The notes beneath the pieces are model-generated. The model had not been told where the DNA came from and ran no database searches. It saw only the letters and a list, made by a program, of their open reading frames with translations. From Flavobacterium araucananum (GTDB lineage: Bacteria > Bacteroidota > Bacteroidia > Flavobacteriales > Flavobacteriaceae): 64,000 bases of DNA. Positions within the stretch are counted from its first letter, which is position 1. Each line of letters opens with the position of its first letter. The stretch spans positions 54,092 through 118,091 of the forward strand of contig NZ_MUGS01000039.1 in assembly GCF_002222055.1 (NCBI RefSeq), read 5' to 3'. The translations under genes and the position numbers were made by a program. Below are positions 19,670 through 29,024 of this stretch, one piece after another.

Positions 19670-22288
19670 TTACGGGTTTTTTGGAGCCAAATAAGCTTCA
19701 AGATTTTTTTTAATTTGAATTACTTTATAATTATCGCTGGATATTATAATTGCAGGATGTGAAACTTTGTATGGTTTTTCATCTCTTAAAAGTTCTGAAA
19801 CGTCTCTTGCATAAGCTTCAGATTTTAAACCATGAATAACTACAAAACTCTCTGTTTTATTGTATTTATCGAAAGATGTTGTAAGTCGTTCGAAATTTTC
19901 AACTGATAAAAACTTCTTGATGGCTTCTTCAATTTGTTTTACCGTTTTTGTATCGCCTTTTGAAATTGCATAAATAATTTTCCAGTTTTTACTATCAACA
20001 GCTGTAAAATCAAGTTTCTCTAAACCAGGGATTTGTTTTTCAAGAATTTCACGTGCCTTTTTGCCTTCTTCGCTATTTGGATAGTTATCTGCAACTGACT
20101 CTAATGCTTTTTTATACGCTGCCAGACCATTTACTTTTCCTAAGGTATTTGCTTTCAATAATTCGTATTTAGAAACAATTTCATCACCGGAATATTGATT
20201 GATTAAAGCATCGATATTATCTAAGACGGTCTCAAATTGTTCTTCCTGATATAGTTTATACCATTTTTGATATTCTTTATCTGCAGATGCCAAATCATCT
20301 GAATTGTTATTGTTTAAAATCTGTGCATATCTCGAATTCGGATATTTTGTAGTGATATCAAACTTGACAGATTCTGCTTTTGCCGGATTGGTAATTTGAT
20401 ATATTTTATACAAATTATACATCGATGGCAAAATCAGTTTTTCTTCAGGATTGTTTTTTAATAATTGCTCTAATTTTCCACTTGCCAAATTATACTCCTT
20501 AAATTTCTCTTTATAGATAAGTCCTAATTGGTAGTAAGCAAAATTGCGCTCTACACCAATACTATCTATTGCAGACTGGGTTTTTGGAAGTTGCTTTTCG
20601 TAAAAAGCGGTAGTATATTTCTCGATAACAATTGAATCTTTTAATGCATTTGCTGCATCTTCATTGTTATTTATTGTATCATTTAATGCGGCATTGTTTG
20701 CAGATTTTACTGCTGCCAATCTCCAGTTTCCGCCTACAGTTCTATTACCCCACATTTTTTTAAACTGCAATTTACCGTATGCAACTGTTGTTGGATTATA
20801 AAAATAGAATGTACTTGTACCCGCAGTTTCATTTGCTCCCGGAGGATTAAATGCTCCCACACCAGGATCGGTTTTGCCAATTGCATTAGGATTTACAGCT
20901 GTTGGCGCATTACTTGCATTTGTATTGCGGTCAATATTGGCTAATCTTTCTTTTTCTTTTTCTTCTAAAATACGTTTCGCTTCGTCTTTCTTTTTAAGAT
21001 CTGCGATATAATCTTCAAAATAAATTTTTCTGTCTGCTGGTGGTAAACCGTATACTTTGATTATACTGTCATTGCGTTTTGCAATTCCTTCGTATTTAAT
21101 TACGTCGTCTAAGTTTTTTCTGTTTTTTTGAATAAAGGCAAACTCTCTTGTCTTAGGATCTAATTTTACCAATGTGCTGTCATAATATTTTGCAGCCATT
21201 GTATAATCTGTATTTTTAAAATACATGTTTCCAATATTTCGATAGCTTGAAGCAACCAGATAAGGATCTTTAGATTTTCTTGATAATGATTTGTTATAAA
21301 ACATCAGGGCACTATCCTGTACTTTATAGTTATCATAAAAGACACCCATTTGATAAAAAAGTACATCATAATAAGGTCTGTTTTCACGGTCCGCAACTAG
21401 CTTATTAAACATCTTAAGAAACAATTGCTTATTATCATTTTGATAATCGAACATTTCTGCCTTTTTAGCATAAGCATGCATCATGTATTTACGATCGGCT
21501 TTTCGATTCATATCGATTACGCCATCATAAAAATAATATGCGCTGTCTTTTTTTCCGGCTTCCTGATACATTTGTCCCAGAATAAAACGGTATCGCGCTT
21601 TGTCTTCATTTATCCGGCTAAATTCTTCGGCAATTCTAAGTCTGGAAATCGCACTGTCTTTTTCTTCTAAATTTAAAAATGCTTCTGATAATAAAGCATT
21701 TGCATCAGAAAAAGTTTGTTTATTTAAATCTACATTTTTTAGCAGAAGTTTCATATTCTTTAAAGCAATGGCTTCGTTTCCTAAACGCATATTTGTTTTT
21801 TCGCGCCAGATTTTTGCGGTATAAATATTGCTGCTGTTGGGGTATTTATATAAAATATAATTGAAGGCTTCGAGTGCCGGAATAAAGCGCTGATCATAAT
21901 ATCTCGCCTTTCCAAGCATTAAATAAGCCTCATCAATTTGAGAGTTTTTTTCTCGTCCCCCAATATTCATGGAGTGTTTCTGAATGGCTTTTGTCGCCTT
22001 TGTTTCTGCCTTTTCAAAATCAGCATTTTTGGTTTTTTCTCCCTCTGAGAAATTCTCATCAAATTGCATTTTTTCAATAGGCAGCATCTTCCAGAAATTA
22101 TCCTGATTATTGGCTTTAATCGATTTTAAACCTTTATCAAGACCAATACCTCCATTGTACAAAATGTTATATTTTGTACTTAAGGCATGCGAATTTCTAG
22201 CCAGAAAAGTGTCTTTTTTGGTAGAACAAGCTATCAAAAGAAACAAAAAGACAAGAAAAAAACTATATTTAAGAGTATTCTTTTTCAA
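19670..22288 (-). CDS. sprE: T9SS/gliding motility TPR lipoprotein SprE (PorW)
   Basis: 872 residues, close to the size of the SprE/PorW family. Lipobox LLIACS puts the lipidated Cys at residue 21. The opening RNSHALSTKYNILYNGG, read as a conserved N-terminal block, and the many TPR units after it (YLMLGKARYYDQRFIPALEA, SYRNIGNMYFKNTDYTMAAK) identify the family. The last 100 residues carry a sporulation-like domain (SFVVIHGLKSEAYARDVSEL). In F. johnsoniae SprE is needed for gliding and T9SS secretion; PorW of Porphyromonas links the outer and inner parts of the machine. It heads the run sprE-bactofilin-atpZ-small membrane gene-atpBEFHAG. Confidence 0.9.
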   Translation of the reverse strand: MKKNTLKYSFFLVFLFLLIACSTKKDTFLARNSHALSTKYNILYNGGIGLDKGLKSIKANNQDNFWKMLPIEKMQFDENFSEGEKTKNADFEKAETKATKAIQKHSMNIGGREKNSQIDEAYLMLGKARYYDQRFIPALEAFNYILYKYPNSSNIYTAKIWREKTNMRLGNEAIALKNMKLLLKNVDLNKQTFSDANALLSEAFLNLEEKDSAISRLRIAEEFSRINEDKARYRFILGQMYQEAGKKDSAYYFYDGVIDMNRKADRKYMMHAYAKKAEMFDYQNDNKQLFLKMFNKLVADRENRPYYDVLFYQMGVFYDNYKVQDSALMFYNKSLSRKSKDPYLVASSYRNIGNMYFKNTDYTMAAKYYDSTLVKLDPKTREFAFIQKNRKNLDDVIKYEGIAKRNDSIIKVYGLPPADRKIYFEDYIADLKKKDEAKRILEEKEKERLANIDRNTNASNAPTAVNPNAIGKTDPGVGAFNPPGANETAGTSTFYFYNPTTVAYGKLQFKKMWGNRTVGGNWRLAAVKSANNAALNDTINNNEDAANALKDSIVIEKYTTAFYEKQLPKTQSAIDSIGVERNFAYYQLGLIYKEKFKEYNLASGKLEQLLKNNPEEKLILPSMYNLYKIYQITNPAKAESVKFDITTKYPNSRYAQILNNNNSDDLASADKEYQKWYKLYQEEQFETVLDNIDALINQYSGDEIVSKYELLKANTLGKVNGLAAYKKALESVADNYPNSEEGKKAREILEKQIPGLEKLDFTAVDSKNWKIIYAISKGDTKTVKQIEEAIKKFLSVENFERLTTSFDKYNKTESFVVIHGLKSEAYARDVSELLRDEKPYKVSHPAIIISSDNYKVIQIKKNLEAYLAPKNP

Positions 22289-22375
22289 TAGAAAGAGTTT
22301 AAATCAATTAACTTCTAAAAAGGATTTTTAGTATAATGACTTGTAAAAATACGCTTCTTTTTGAAATATAGAAAC

Positions 22376-23071
22376 TTATACTGCAAAAAACGATTCGAGT
22401 TCTTGTAAGGTTTCTTCCGAAGTTTGAATATCTTTTACTACTTCGCCTTTGTTCAGTGCCACAATTCGATCGCAAACCTCTACTGTATGCTGCAAATCAT
22501 GACTGGAAACCAGTACAGTAACATTAGGATTATCGGCTAAATCTTTTATTATCTTTTTTAACCTGCTTACAGTTGTTGGATCTAAGTTTGCAAATGGCTC
22601 ATCGAGAATAACAACTTCCGGATTACCGATAAGTGTGGCAATTATCCCCACTTTTTTCTGATTCCCTTTTGACAAGTCTCTTAAATATTTTTTATTATTC
22701 AGGATTTCTCCATTAAAAAACTCTTCATGTTGCGCCAGCAAAGCATCGATATCTGCTTTGTTTTGATTGCGCAAATCTCCAATAAAATAAAAATACTCCT
22801 CAGGGGTCAAATATCCTATCAGGAAACTCTCGTCTAAAAAAGATCCGGTAAAAGATTTCCAGTTCTCACTGGCATTTACCTGAATCGTATTGCTGATAAT
22901 GTGTCCTGTCGAAGGCTGAATAAGATCTAATAACAAACTGAAAAAAGTTGTTTTTCCTGCTCCGTTATTCCCTACTAATCCAAAACTTTGCCCTTTTGGA
23001 ATTTCAAGATTGTGAATGTTTAAAACTGTTGTTCCGTTATATTCTTTTGAAAGTTGATTTACTTGTATCAT
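22376..23071 (-). CDS. ABC transporter ATP-binding protein
   Basis: 231 residues from the ATG at 23069-23071 (MIQVNQLSKEYNGTTV). The extension to 23137 reads through repeat-like leader sequence and is unlikely. Walker A is GNNGAGKT at 34-41, the signature is LSKGNQKK (a variant of LSGGQ), and Walker B is VVILDEPFANLD. It should power export together with the membrane protein encoded just upstream at 23185-24645; no periplasmic binding protein is nearby, which fits an exporter. The substrate is unknown. Confidence 0.92.
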   Translation of the reverse strand: MIQVNQLSKEYNGTTVLNIHNLEIPKGQSFGLVGNNGAGKTTFFSLLLDLIQPSTGHIISNTIQVNASENWKSFTGSFLDESFLIGYLTPEEYFYFIGDLRNQNKADIDALLAQHEEFFNGEILNNKKYLRDLSKGNQKKVGIIATLIGNPEVVILDEPFANLDPTTVSRLKKIIKDLADNPNVTVLVSSHDLQHTVEVCDRIVALNKGEVVKDIQTSEETLQELESFFAV

Positions 23072-23184
23072 GATGATTTTAGATTTTAGATTGCTGATTT
23101 TAGATTGAAAAATCTTCCCTGTTTTTTTAATATTCAATTCTGTCTGATAAAATTATCTCATTATCAAATTGCCACATTTTCTAA

Positions 23185-24645
23185 TTAATTCTTTTGCTTA
23201 TAAGCACTTATAGTACTGTATTTTTCTATTTTATATCTTTTTTCGATCAGCGAAAAAACCTTGTCCTTTAAGATAAAACCTAAAACTCCTGCACCGGCAA
23301 CTAAGGATAATCCAATGGATTTGTTTCCTAAATAAAGACCAATAGCATAAAGTCCCAACGGCAATAATATTTTGGGTAATGTTAATAACATGGCACTTAC
23401 ATTAAACGCTTTTTTATCTCCAAAAGCTCCGCCTGCCGAGCTTAAATCGATTGGTGTTTTTGTAAACGCTCCGCCCAAAAGTACTAAGTGGGAGTTGACT
23501 CCAATATTATAAATTGCACCAACAATAATGGTTAGATAAATTTCCCATCCAAAAAAAAGATAAAATGAAGCAATTATTGTTGAGATAATCGTTGCAATAA
23601 CAATCAACCACCATTTTGAAGTGATATAACCGCGATACGGGATGTTTTGTGTCATCATTAGCTGATAATAAGAACTATCCCAACTTGGAACAAACTGACC
23701 AAAGACAAATAAAAATCCTCCCGAAACAAAAATTCCGGCAAAAATATGCATCACTTCAGGCTGATGAGTGTTTCCAAAAAAGAGGAACCCATAAAACAAA
23801 AAGAAAACACTCATAATTATAGTGGTTTTTGACCTTTTATTTCTTTTGATTAATTTGATGTCATTTTTAAGAAAAGTTCCCAAAGTCCCAAATTGATTGA
23901 GCCAGGAAAGATTTTGGGTTGTAGCAATATCTTCTTTTTTTGAAAGTCCGGCATCCAGAAAAAGATTGTTTTTGAAATACTTAAATGTAAATTGATACAA
24001 TCCAATTAATACCAGAACCGGAATTAAAAACATACCTTTTGTTTCATAAAATCCCTGAAAAAACGGCGTTGTAAAAGTGGTAATATCAAACACTTTATAA
24101 TATTGAGCTGCTGCCAAAACCAGAATGATTGCGATAAAAACAACAAATAATCTATCAATATTGCTTAAAATAATATTCAAAAAATTGTTGATATATACCA
24201 CAGAAGTAGCCGCTAAGAGCCAAAACAAAACTCCGCTAATACTATAACCTTCCAGAACTAGCACAATAGAGAACGGAATAAAGAAAAGAGCGTGAACCCA
24301 ATTAAAAAAAGACAAAGCTGTTTTGCCTAGTGAAAAATGTACAATTGTTGGTTTTTTGAACGGTAAAATCAGTAATGGTTTAATATTCAATACCGGGATT
24401 GCCTGCATTAACAAACGAACTACAAGGTCGAAGAGAAAATAATAAATCAAAAATTTATTGATGGTTACCAATGGTTCCAGATTCATTTTTCTTAATACAT
24501 AAAATGCTCCTACCCCCATACCAATAAAAATTATCGAAAAATAGACCATCAAAAAGCCAATTAAAATTTTCATTGCCACATTAGCACCAAAAGAGGCAGA
24601 TCTGGTAAAGGCTTTCCATTCGAGATAAATAAACTTTTTAATCAT
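23185..24645 (-). CDS. DUF5687 family membrane protein (probable ABC permease partner)
   Basis: 486 residues from the ATG at 24643-24645 (MIKKFIYLEWKAFTRSASFG); the frame extends to 24771, but that part would reach across the divergent promoter region. About 12 hydrophobic segments are visible, in the layout of ABC-2-type export permeases. It precedes the ATPase gene by 113 bp, so the pair likely forms one exporter. The divergent reductase gene begins at 24774; a -7-like box lies 34 bp upstream of this start. The family assignment is from memory of flavobacterial neighbours. Confidence 0.8.
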   Translation of the reverse strand: MIKKFIYLEWKAFTRSASFGANVAMKILIGFLMVYFSIIFIGMGVGAFYVLRKMNLEPLVTINKFLIYYFLFDLVVRLLMQAIPVLNIKPLLILPFKKPTIVHFSLGKTALSFFNWVHALFFIPFSIVLVLEGYSISGVLFWLLAATSVVYINNFLNIILSNIDRLFVVFIAIILVLAAAQYYKVFDITTFTTPFFQGFYETKGMFLIPVLVLIGLYQFTFKYFKNNLFLDAGLSKKEDIATTQNLSWLNQFGTLGTFLKNDIKLIKRNKRSKTTIIMSVFFLFYGFLFFGNTHQPEVMHIFAGIFVSGGFLFVFGQFVPSWDSSYYQLMMTQNIPYRGYITSKWWLIVIATIISTIIASFYLFFGWEIYLTIIVGAIYNIGVNSHLVLLGGAFTKTPIDLSSAGGAFGDKKAFNVSAMLLTLPKILLPLGLYAIGLYLGNKSIGLSLVAGAGVLGFILKDKVFSLIEKRYKIEKYSTISAYKQKN

Positions 24646-24678
24646 GGTTATTTGGTTTTCAGTTTTGTAGTAAGAGAT

Positions 24679-24686
24679 CAAATGTA
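24679..24686 (-). promoter_or_regulatory. -7 promoter box for the DUF5687/ABC pair
   Basis: Minus-strand TACATTTG fits TAnnTTTG and lies 34 bases upstream of the ATG at 24645. No TTG stands at ideal spacing. Confidence 0.45.
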
Positions 24687-24749
24687 AGTAAACGTTACAA
24701 AAAAAGTTAAAAATAATAATTTCGTGCCTGACATTTAATCTCCGTTTGC

Positions 24750-24757
24750 TACTTTTG
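24750..24757 (+). promoter_or_regulatory. -7 promoter box for the PaaE-like reductase
   Basis: TACTTTTG fits TAnnTTTG and lies 17 bases before the ATG at 24774. The -33 element is weak. Confidence 0.5.
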
Positions 24758-24773
24758 CATAAAATATACAATC

Positions 24774-25826
24774 ATGCCTTCATTCTTAAAACTTATAATT
24801 AAAGAGGTAAAACGCGAAACAACCGATGCTGTTTCTGTGCTTTTTAATGTTCCGGAAGAACTAAAACAAGACTATAAATTTATAGCAGGACAATACATAA
24901 ATCTAAAATTAACGCTTGATAATCAAGAAATTCGTCGTGCTTATTCTATTTGTTCTGCACCGGAAAGCGGTGAGTTGCGCATTGCGGTAAAAGCAGTAAA
25001 AAACGGTTTGTTTTCTCAATTTGCAAATACGAGACTTAAAGCTGGTGACGTTCTTGAAGTTGGTCATCCGGAAGGAAAATTTACTTTTGAACCTGATGCC
25101 GAAAAACAAAAAAACTACGCAGCTTTTGTTGCCGGAAGCGGTATTACTCCGGTTCTTTCTATTATAAAATCAGTTTTGAAAAGTGAACCAAAAAGTTCAT
25201 TTGTATTGGTTTATGGAAACAAAACGCCCGAAGAAACTATTTTTTACCAGGAATTACATGATTTGCAATTGCAATATGTAGGTCGTTTTTTCGTGCACTA
25301 TGTTTTTAGTCAGGCTAAAGCCGAAAATGCTTTGTTTGGCAGAATCGAAAAATCTGCAGTAAATTTTGTTTTAAATAACAAACACAAAGAATTACAGTTT
25401 GACAAATTTTTCCTGTGCGGTCCAGAAGAATTGATCAATACGGTTTCTGCAATTTTAAAAGAGAAAAACGTAAAAGAATCTGCTATTAAGTTTGAACTTT
25501 TTACCTCTTCAACCCAGGAAAATCAAATTCATACTTCGTTAGAAGGACATACAAAGATTACCGTTTTGGTTGATGATGATGAAGTTTCGTTCGAAATGTC
25601 TCAAAAACAAACCATATTAGATGCGGCTCTAAAACAAGGAATCGATGCTCCGTATTCCTGCCAGGGCGGAATTTGCAGCAGTTGCCTTGCCCGTGTAACT
25701 TCTGGTACTGCCGAAATGACTAAAAACTCTATTTTGACAGACAAAGAAATCGCTTCAGGTTTAATATTGACGTGTCAGGCGCACCCAACATCTGAGTCTA
25801 TTTATGTAGATTATGATGATGTATAG
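24774..25826 (+). CDS. Ferredoxin-NADP reductase-like protein with C-terminal 2Fe-2S domain (PaaE/PaaK type)
   Basis: 350 residues with three domains. The FAD domain has RRAYSICS near 46-53. The NAD(P) domain has AGSGITPVLSIIKS. The C-terminal plant-type ferredoxin domain has Cys296, Cys301, Cys304 and Cys334 (SCQGGICSSC and LTCQAHP). Such proteins pass electrons from NADPH to an oxygenase; PaaE does so in phenylacetyl-CoA epoxidation. No paaABC genes are nearby, so the partner here is unknown and the paa name would be misleading. The gene stands alone between a divergent ABC gene and its own terminator. Confidence 0.9.
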   Translation: MPSFLKLIIKEVKRETTDAVSVLFNVPEELKQDYKFIAGQYINLKLTLDNQEIRRAYSICSAPESGELRIAVKAVKNGLFSQFANTRLKAGDVLEVGHPEGKFTFEPDAEKQKNYAAFVAGSGITPVLSIIKSVLKSEPKSSFVLVYGNKTPEETIFYQELHDLQLQYVGRFFVHYVFSQAKAENALFGRIEKSAVNFVLNNKHKELQFDKFFLCGPEELINTVSAILKEKNVKESAIKFELFTSSTQENQIHTSLEGHTKITVLVDDDEVSFEMSQKQTILDAALKQGIDAPYSCQGGICSSCLARVTSGTAEMTKNSILTDKEIASGLILTCQAHPTSESIYVDYDDV

Positions 25827-25847
25827 AAATAGTAAATTCCAATAAAA

Positions 25848-25893
25848 AAATTCCAAATTCCAACTTTAAAATTGGTATTTGGAATTTTTTTTT
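25848..25893 (+). terminator. Intrinsic terminator after the reductase gene
   Basis: Arms 25848-25863 and 25872-25887 pair over 16 bases with one mismatch and are followed by a T-run. Confidence 0.8.
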
Positions 25894-26204
25894 GATTGAT
25901 TGTTATTCTGACCCTTCTTACAGCTTAAAACTTTGAGAAAGATAAAAACCCCAATTTACACTCGATTGGGTTATGAAGTATCAAACTATAAAGTCCGGAT
26001 TTTGAGTCCTAAAAGTTATATTTACAGCACCTGTAAATAGATGAAGATTCAATTGTAGTTAAAATTACAATTAAATCAAATTTTTATTAAAATATTGCCG
26101 AATTTTCATTATTTTAGTGGTGTAATTAAAGTAATCGCAATCTCATACCTTACAAGATTGTAGAGCTAAATAAGGTTTGTCAACACATTTAAACATTAAA
26201 TATC
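25894..26204. other. Gene-free gap
   Basis: No frame, RNA gene or repeat that I can support. It is AT-rich, with only short imperfect dyads, and probably holds the promoter of the small gene at 26205. Confidence 0.5.
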
Positions 26205-26618
26205 ATGACAATGCATCACTTACTCCGTTTATCATTTATAGCCCTTTTTGTAATAACAGCTTTGTTTTGTGTTTACTTTATAATTAAAAAACAACAAAAT
26301 AAAAAAGGACCCAAATTACTTACCATAGATAAATATAACGCAACAATGATTGGAAAAATGACTGAAATAACAGTTTCTGATCAAAATATTTTTAATTTCT
26401 GGCCTTATATAAGTAAATTAAAAGCTGCTAAAGTAGTTTCTAACAAAATTAAGGAATCTAAATTGGTCCATAAAATCTACAGAAATTCAACCGAAGATTT
26501 TGAACATATTTTGCTGACTACAGAGAAAGAAAATCATTTTGTTGTAATTGTTGCCAATAGAAATAAAAAGAAAACAATTGGCTATTTTATCCATGATCTA
26601 AATGGATTATATGCTTAA
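26205..26618 (+). CDS. Hypothetical membrane-anchored protein
   Basis: 137 residues. One hydrophobic segment near 5-27 (LLRLSFIALFVITALFCVYF) is followed directly by a lysine-rich stretch, so it is probably a single-span protein with the remainder in the cytoplasm. The rest is a small soluble domain with no motif I recognise. Its last 12 bases overlap the end of the convergent heptosyltransferase gene (26607). The leader upstream is long (about 310 bp). I cannot name a family. Confidence 0.6.
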   Translation: MTMHHLLRLSFIALFVITALFCVYFIIKKQQNKKGPKLLTIDKYNATMIGKMTEITVSDQNIFNFWPYISKLKAAKVVSNKIKESKLVHKIYRNSTEDFEHILLTTEKENHFVVIVANRNKKKTIGYFIHDLNGLYA

Positions 26619-27653
26619 CTGTATTTTTTGAATGATTTCATTTGGAGAAATGCTTCTCATAGCATCTTCATAACCTTCAACAATTTTGTTTCCATAAACA
26701 GATGTTGGTAATTTTGGATATTGATTTCTATCCGACGTTAAAGCATTTTCCACCGTTTGGTTAAATGGCAAAAATCCTGCATAAGGATGTGTTGCGCCCC
26801 AAAGTGTAATTACTTTTACACCTAACATTGCTGCGATATGAGCATTTCCTGAATCCATCGAAAGCATGACATCGAGATTACTAATCAATTGCAGTTCTTG
26901 CTGAAATTTGATTTTTCCAGCCATATTTATTACATTTTCAAATGGTTGAGAAAGCGAATCCAATATTTCTATTTCTTTCTTTCCACCTCCAAAAAGTAAT
27001 ATCTTATAATCCTTATTCTGTGCTAATTTTGCAATTACTTCCTGCATTAAATCCTGCGGATAAACCTTGGAGTTGTATTGTGCAAAAGGAGCAATACCAA
27101 TTAATTTTTGATTTTTATTGCCAATAATCTCCAAAATTTGTGAGCTTAAAACTGCTTTTTCAGGAAAGCCTGGATTCGATAAATCTAAAGAAAAACCCAA
27201 TTGTTCGAACACTTTTGCGTGTCTTTCGAACATTGTTGGCAATTGTTTGAATATTTTATTTTCGGCGCGAGTCAGCTCTTTTTTGCCTTCTCTTCCTTTG
27301 TCAACTGTGGCTCTTTTTTTTCCGCTTAAAGCGAAAAGTAAACTCACAATTTTAGATCTCAAAACATTGTGAAGATCTGCAAAAGCATCAATTTTGAGTT
27401 TTTTTACATCGCTAAATAATCTCAAAAGTCCTGCAAAACCTTTGTGACGTTCTTTTTCATCAAAAGCAAAAAAGTCAAGATTTGGAATTCCGTCAAAAAA
27501 AGGCTTGAAAAACGGACGTGAAATAACAGTCAATTTTACCTCTGGATATTGTTTTACAAAAGCGCGTAAAACAGGAACCGTCATGGCGACATCTCCCATT
27601 GCAGAAAGTCTCATGACGGCTATATGCTTAATGTTATTGGACAATTTTGCCAA
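26607..27653 (-). CDS. Glycosyltransferase family 9 (heptosyltransferase-like)
   Basis: 348 residues. N-terminal IAVMRLSAMGDVAMTVPVLR is the classic GT9 opening. C-terminal MLSMDSGNAHIAAMLGVKVI followed by ALWG-type TLWGATHP matches the conserved ADP-heptose binding region. GT9 enzymes add heptose to the lipopolysaccharide core at the inner membrane. Its start codon directly follows the stop of the DUF4254 gene with no gap, so the two are translated together. The exact sugar acceptor is unknown. Confidence 0.9.
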   Translation of the reverse strand: MAKLSNNIKHIAVMRLSAMGDVAMTVPVLRAFVKQYPEVKLTVISRPFFKPFFDGIPNLDFFAFDEKERHKGFAGLLRLFSDVKKLKIDAFADLHNVLRSKIVSLLFALSGKKRATVDKGREGKKELTRAENKIFKQLPTMFERHAKVFEQLGFSLDLSNPGFPEKAVLSSQILEIIGNKNQKLIGIAPFAQYNSKVYPQDLMQEVIAKLAQNKDYKILLFGGGKKEIEILDSLSQPFENVINMAGKIKFQQELQLISNLDVMLSMDSGNAHIAAMLGVKVITLWGATHPYAGFLPFNQTVENALTSDRNQYPKLPTSVYGNKIVEGYEDAMRSISPNEIIQKIQLSI

Positions 27654-28259
27654 TTATTTCTTGTTTTGGTATAAAACAGGATTCAATTCATCGTCATTGT
27701 ACATTTTCATTTGTTTGTACACTTTCATGAATTTATCTCCATTTTCGATGTCTGCAAGCAAATCATCAATCGCTGTAGATAAGTCACTTCTTTGCTCTAA
27801 AAGAATATTTAATTTTTCCTGACATTTATCTCTGTGTTCTTGCGAAGCTTCAGCGCGAGTAGCTTCTTCATTCATGTGATAAATTTTTAAAGCCAAAATC
27901 GATAATCGGTCAAAAGCCCATGCAGGACTTTCAGAATTGATTTTTGCACCATCTTTCACTAATACATCGCTGTATTTTTGTAAAAAATAGCTATCAATAT
28001 ATTCTACCATATCAGTACGTTCCTGATTCGATGCGTCGATTCTTCTTTTTAAAGTCAAAGCTGCTGCCGGATCAATTTGCGGATCACGAATAATATCTTC
28101 AAAATGCCATTGAACAGTGTCAATCCAGTTTTTTAGATATAATAAATGTTCGAATTTATCTTTAGGATAAGGATTGTTTATAGGTTGGTCAACATTATCA
28201 AATTGATGATAATCCTTTATGCTTTGTTCGAAAACAGAATATGCTAATTTTGAAAACAT
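27654..28259 (-). CDS. DUF4254 family protein
   Basis: 201 residues, soluble and mostly helical, without a signal peptide or membrane segment. It opens MFSKLAYSVFEQSIKDYHQF and has a His/Trp-containing segment (LYLKNWIDTVQWHFEDIIRD). This fits DUF4254, a family commonly beside GT9 heptosyltransferase genes in Bacteroidota. The junction with the GT9 gene has no spacing at all. A role in LPS core synthesis is inferred from the pairing only. A -7-like box lies 21 bp upstream. Confidence 0.8.
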   Translation of the reverse strand: MFSKLAYSVFEQSIKDYHQFDNVDQPINNPYPKDKFEHLLYLKNWIDTVQWHFEDIIRDPQIDPAAALTLKRRIDASNQERTDMVEYIDSYFLQKYSDVLVKDGAKINSESPAWAFDRLSILALKIYHMNEEATRAEASQEHRDKCQEKLNILLEQRSDLSTAIDDLLADIENGDKFMKVYKQMKMYNDDELNPVLYQNKK

Positions 28260-28279
28260 GTCTTTATTTGTTAGAGTTA

Positions 28280-28287
28280 CAAAGATA
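28280..28287 (-). promoter_or_regulatory. -7 promoter box for DUF4254-GT9
   Basis: Minus-strand TATCTTTG fits TAnnTTTG, 20 bases upstream of the DUF4254 ATG at 28259. Confidence 0.5.
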
Positions 28288-28370
28288 CTTTTTATACTTT
28301 TATCGTGCGAATAAAACGAATTTTTTTTCGTTATCGTACTTTAATCCATTGATAATTCTAAACTTTTATT

Positions 28371-29024
28371 ATGAAAATCCATTATATCTCTGAAAATAAT
28401 AGCGTATTAAACCACTTTTTAGGTCAAATTAGAAATATTAACGTTCAGAACGACAGTATGCGTTTTCGAAAAAACATTGAGCGAATTGGCGAAATTATGG
28501 CATACGAACTAAGCAAAGATTTGTCGTATAAAAATGTCGATATTCAAACACCGCTTGGTATTAAAAAAACAACCGAAATAGAGAGCGATTTGGTTTTGTG
28601 CTCCATTTTAAGGGCTGGATTACCGCTTCATAATGGTTTCCTGAACTACTTTGATCATGCAGAAAACAGCTTTGTTTCGGCTTGCAGATACCACCCCAAT
28701 AATGATGATGAATTTGAAATTCGGGTCGAATATCAAGCCCTTTCAAATATAAATGATAAAACCGTTTTATTACTTGATCCAATGTTGGCAACGGGACAAT
28801 CTATAGTTGCAGTTCATGAAAAATTAATTCAAAATGCAACCCCAAAAGAAATCCATATTGTAGTCGTTATTGCTGCACCGGAAGGAATTGCACATCTTGA
28901 AAAAAATCTTCCGGCAAACTGTCATTTATGGGTTGCCTCTTTAGACGAAAAATTAAACGAGAAAAACTACATTGTTCCCGGTTTAGGAGATGCTGGTGAT
29001 CTTGCCTACGGAAGTAAGTTATAG
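28371..29024 (+). CDS. upp: Uracil phosphoribosyltransferase
   Basis: 217 residues. The PRPP-binding loop is LLLDPMLATGQS; the uracil-binding C-terminal region is IVPGLGDAGDLAYGS. It converts uracil and PRPP to UMP in pyrimidine salvage. The gene is divergent from DUF4254 (111 bp) and its end overlaps the convergent DUF6427 gene by 6 bp. With purD close by, two nucleotide genes bracket two small membrane proteins, an order I recall from related flavobacteria. Confidence 0.95.
   Translation: MKIHYISENNSVLNHFLGQIRNINVQNDSMRFRKNIERIGEIMAYELSKDLSYKNVDIQTPLGIKKTTEIESDLVLCSILRAGLPLHNGFLNYFDHAENSFVSACRYHPNNDDEFEIRVEYQALSNINDKTVLLLDPMLATGQSIVAVHEKLIQNATPKEIHIVVVIAAPEGIAHLEKNLPANCHLWVASLDEKLNEKNYIVPGLGDAGDLAYGSKL

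Noticed and set aside
24774..25826. Calling the reductase paaE of a phenylacetate pathway
   Set aside because: Domains fit, but no other paa genes are in the window, so the pathway is not supported.
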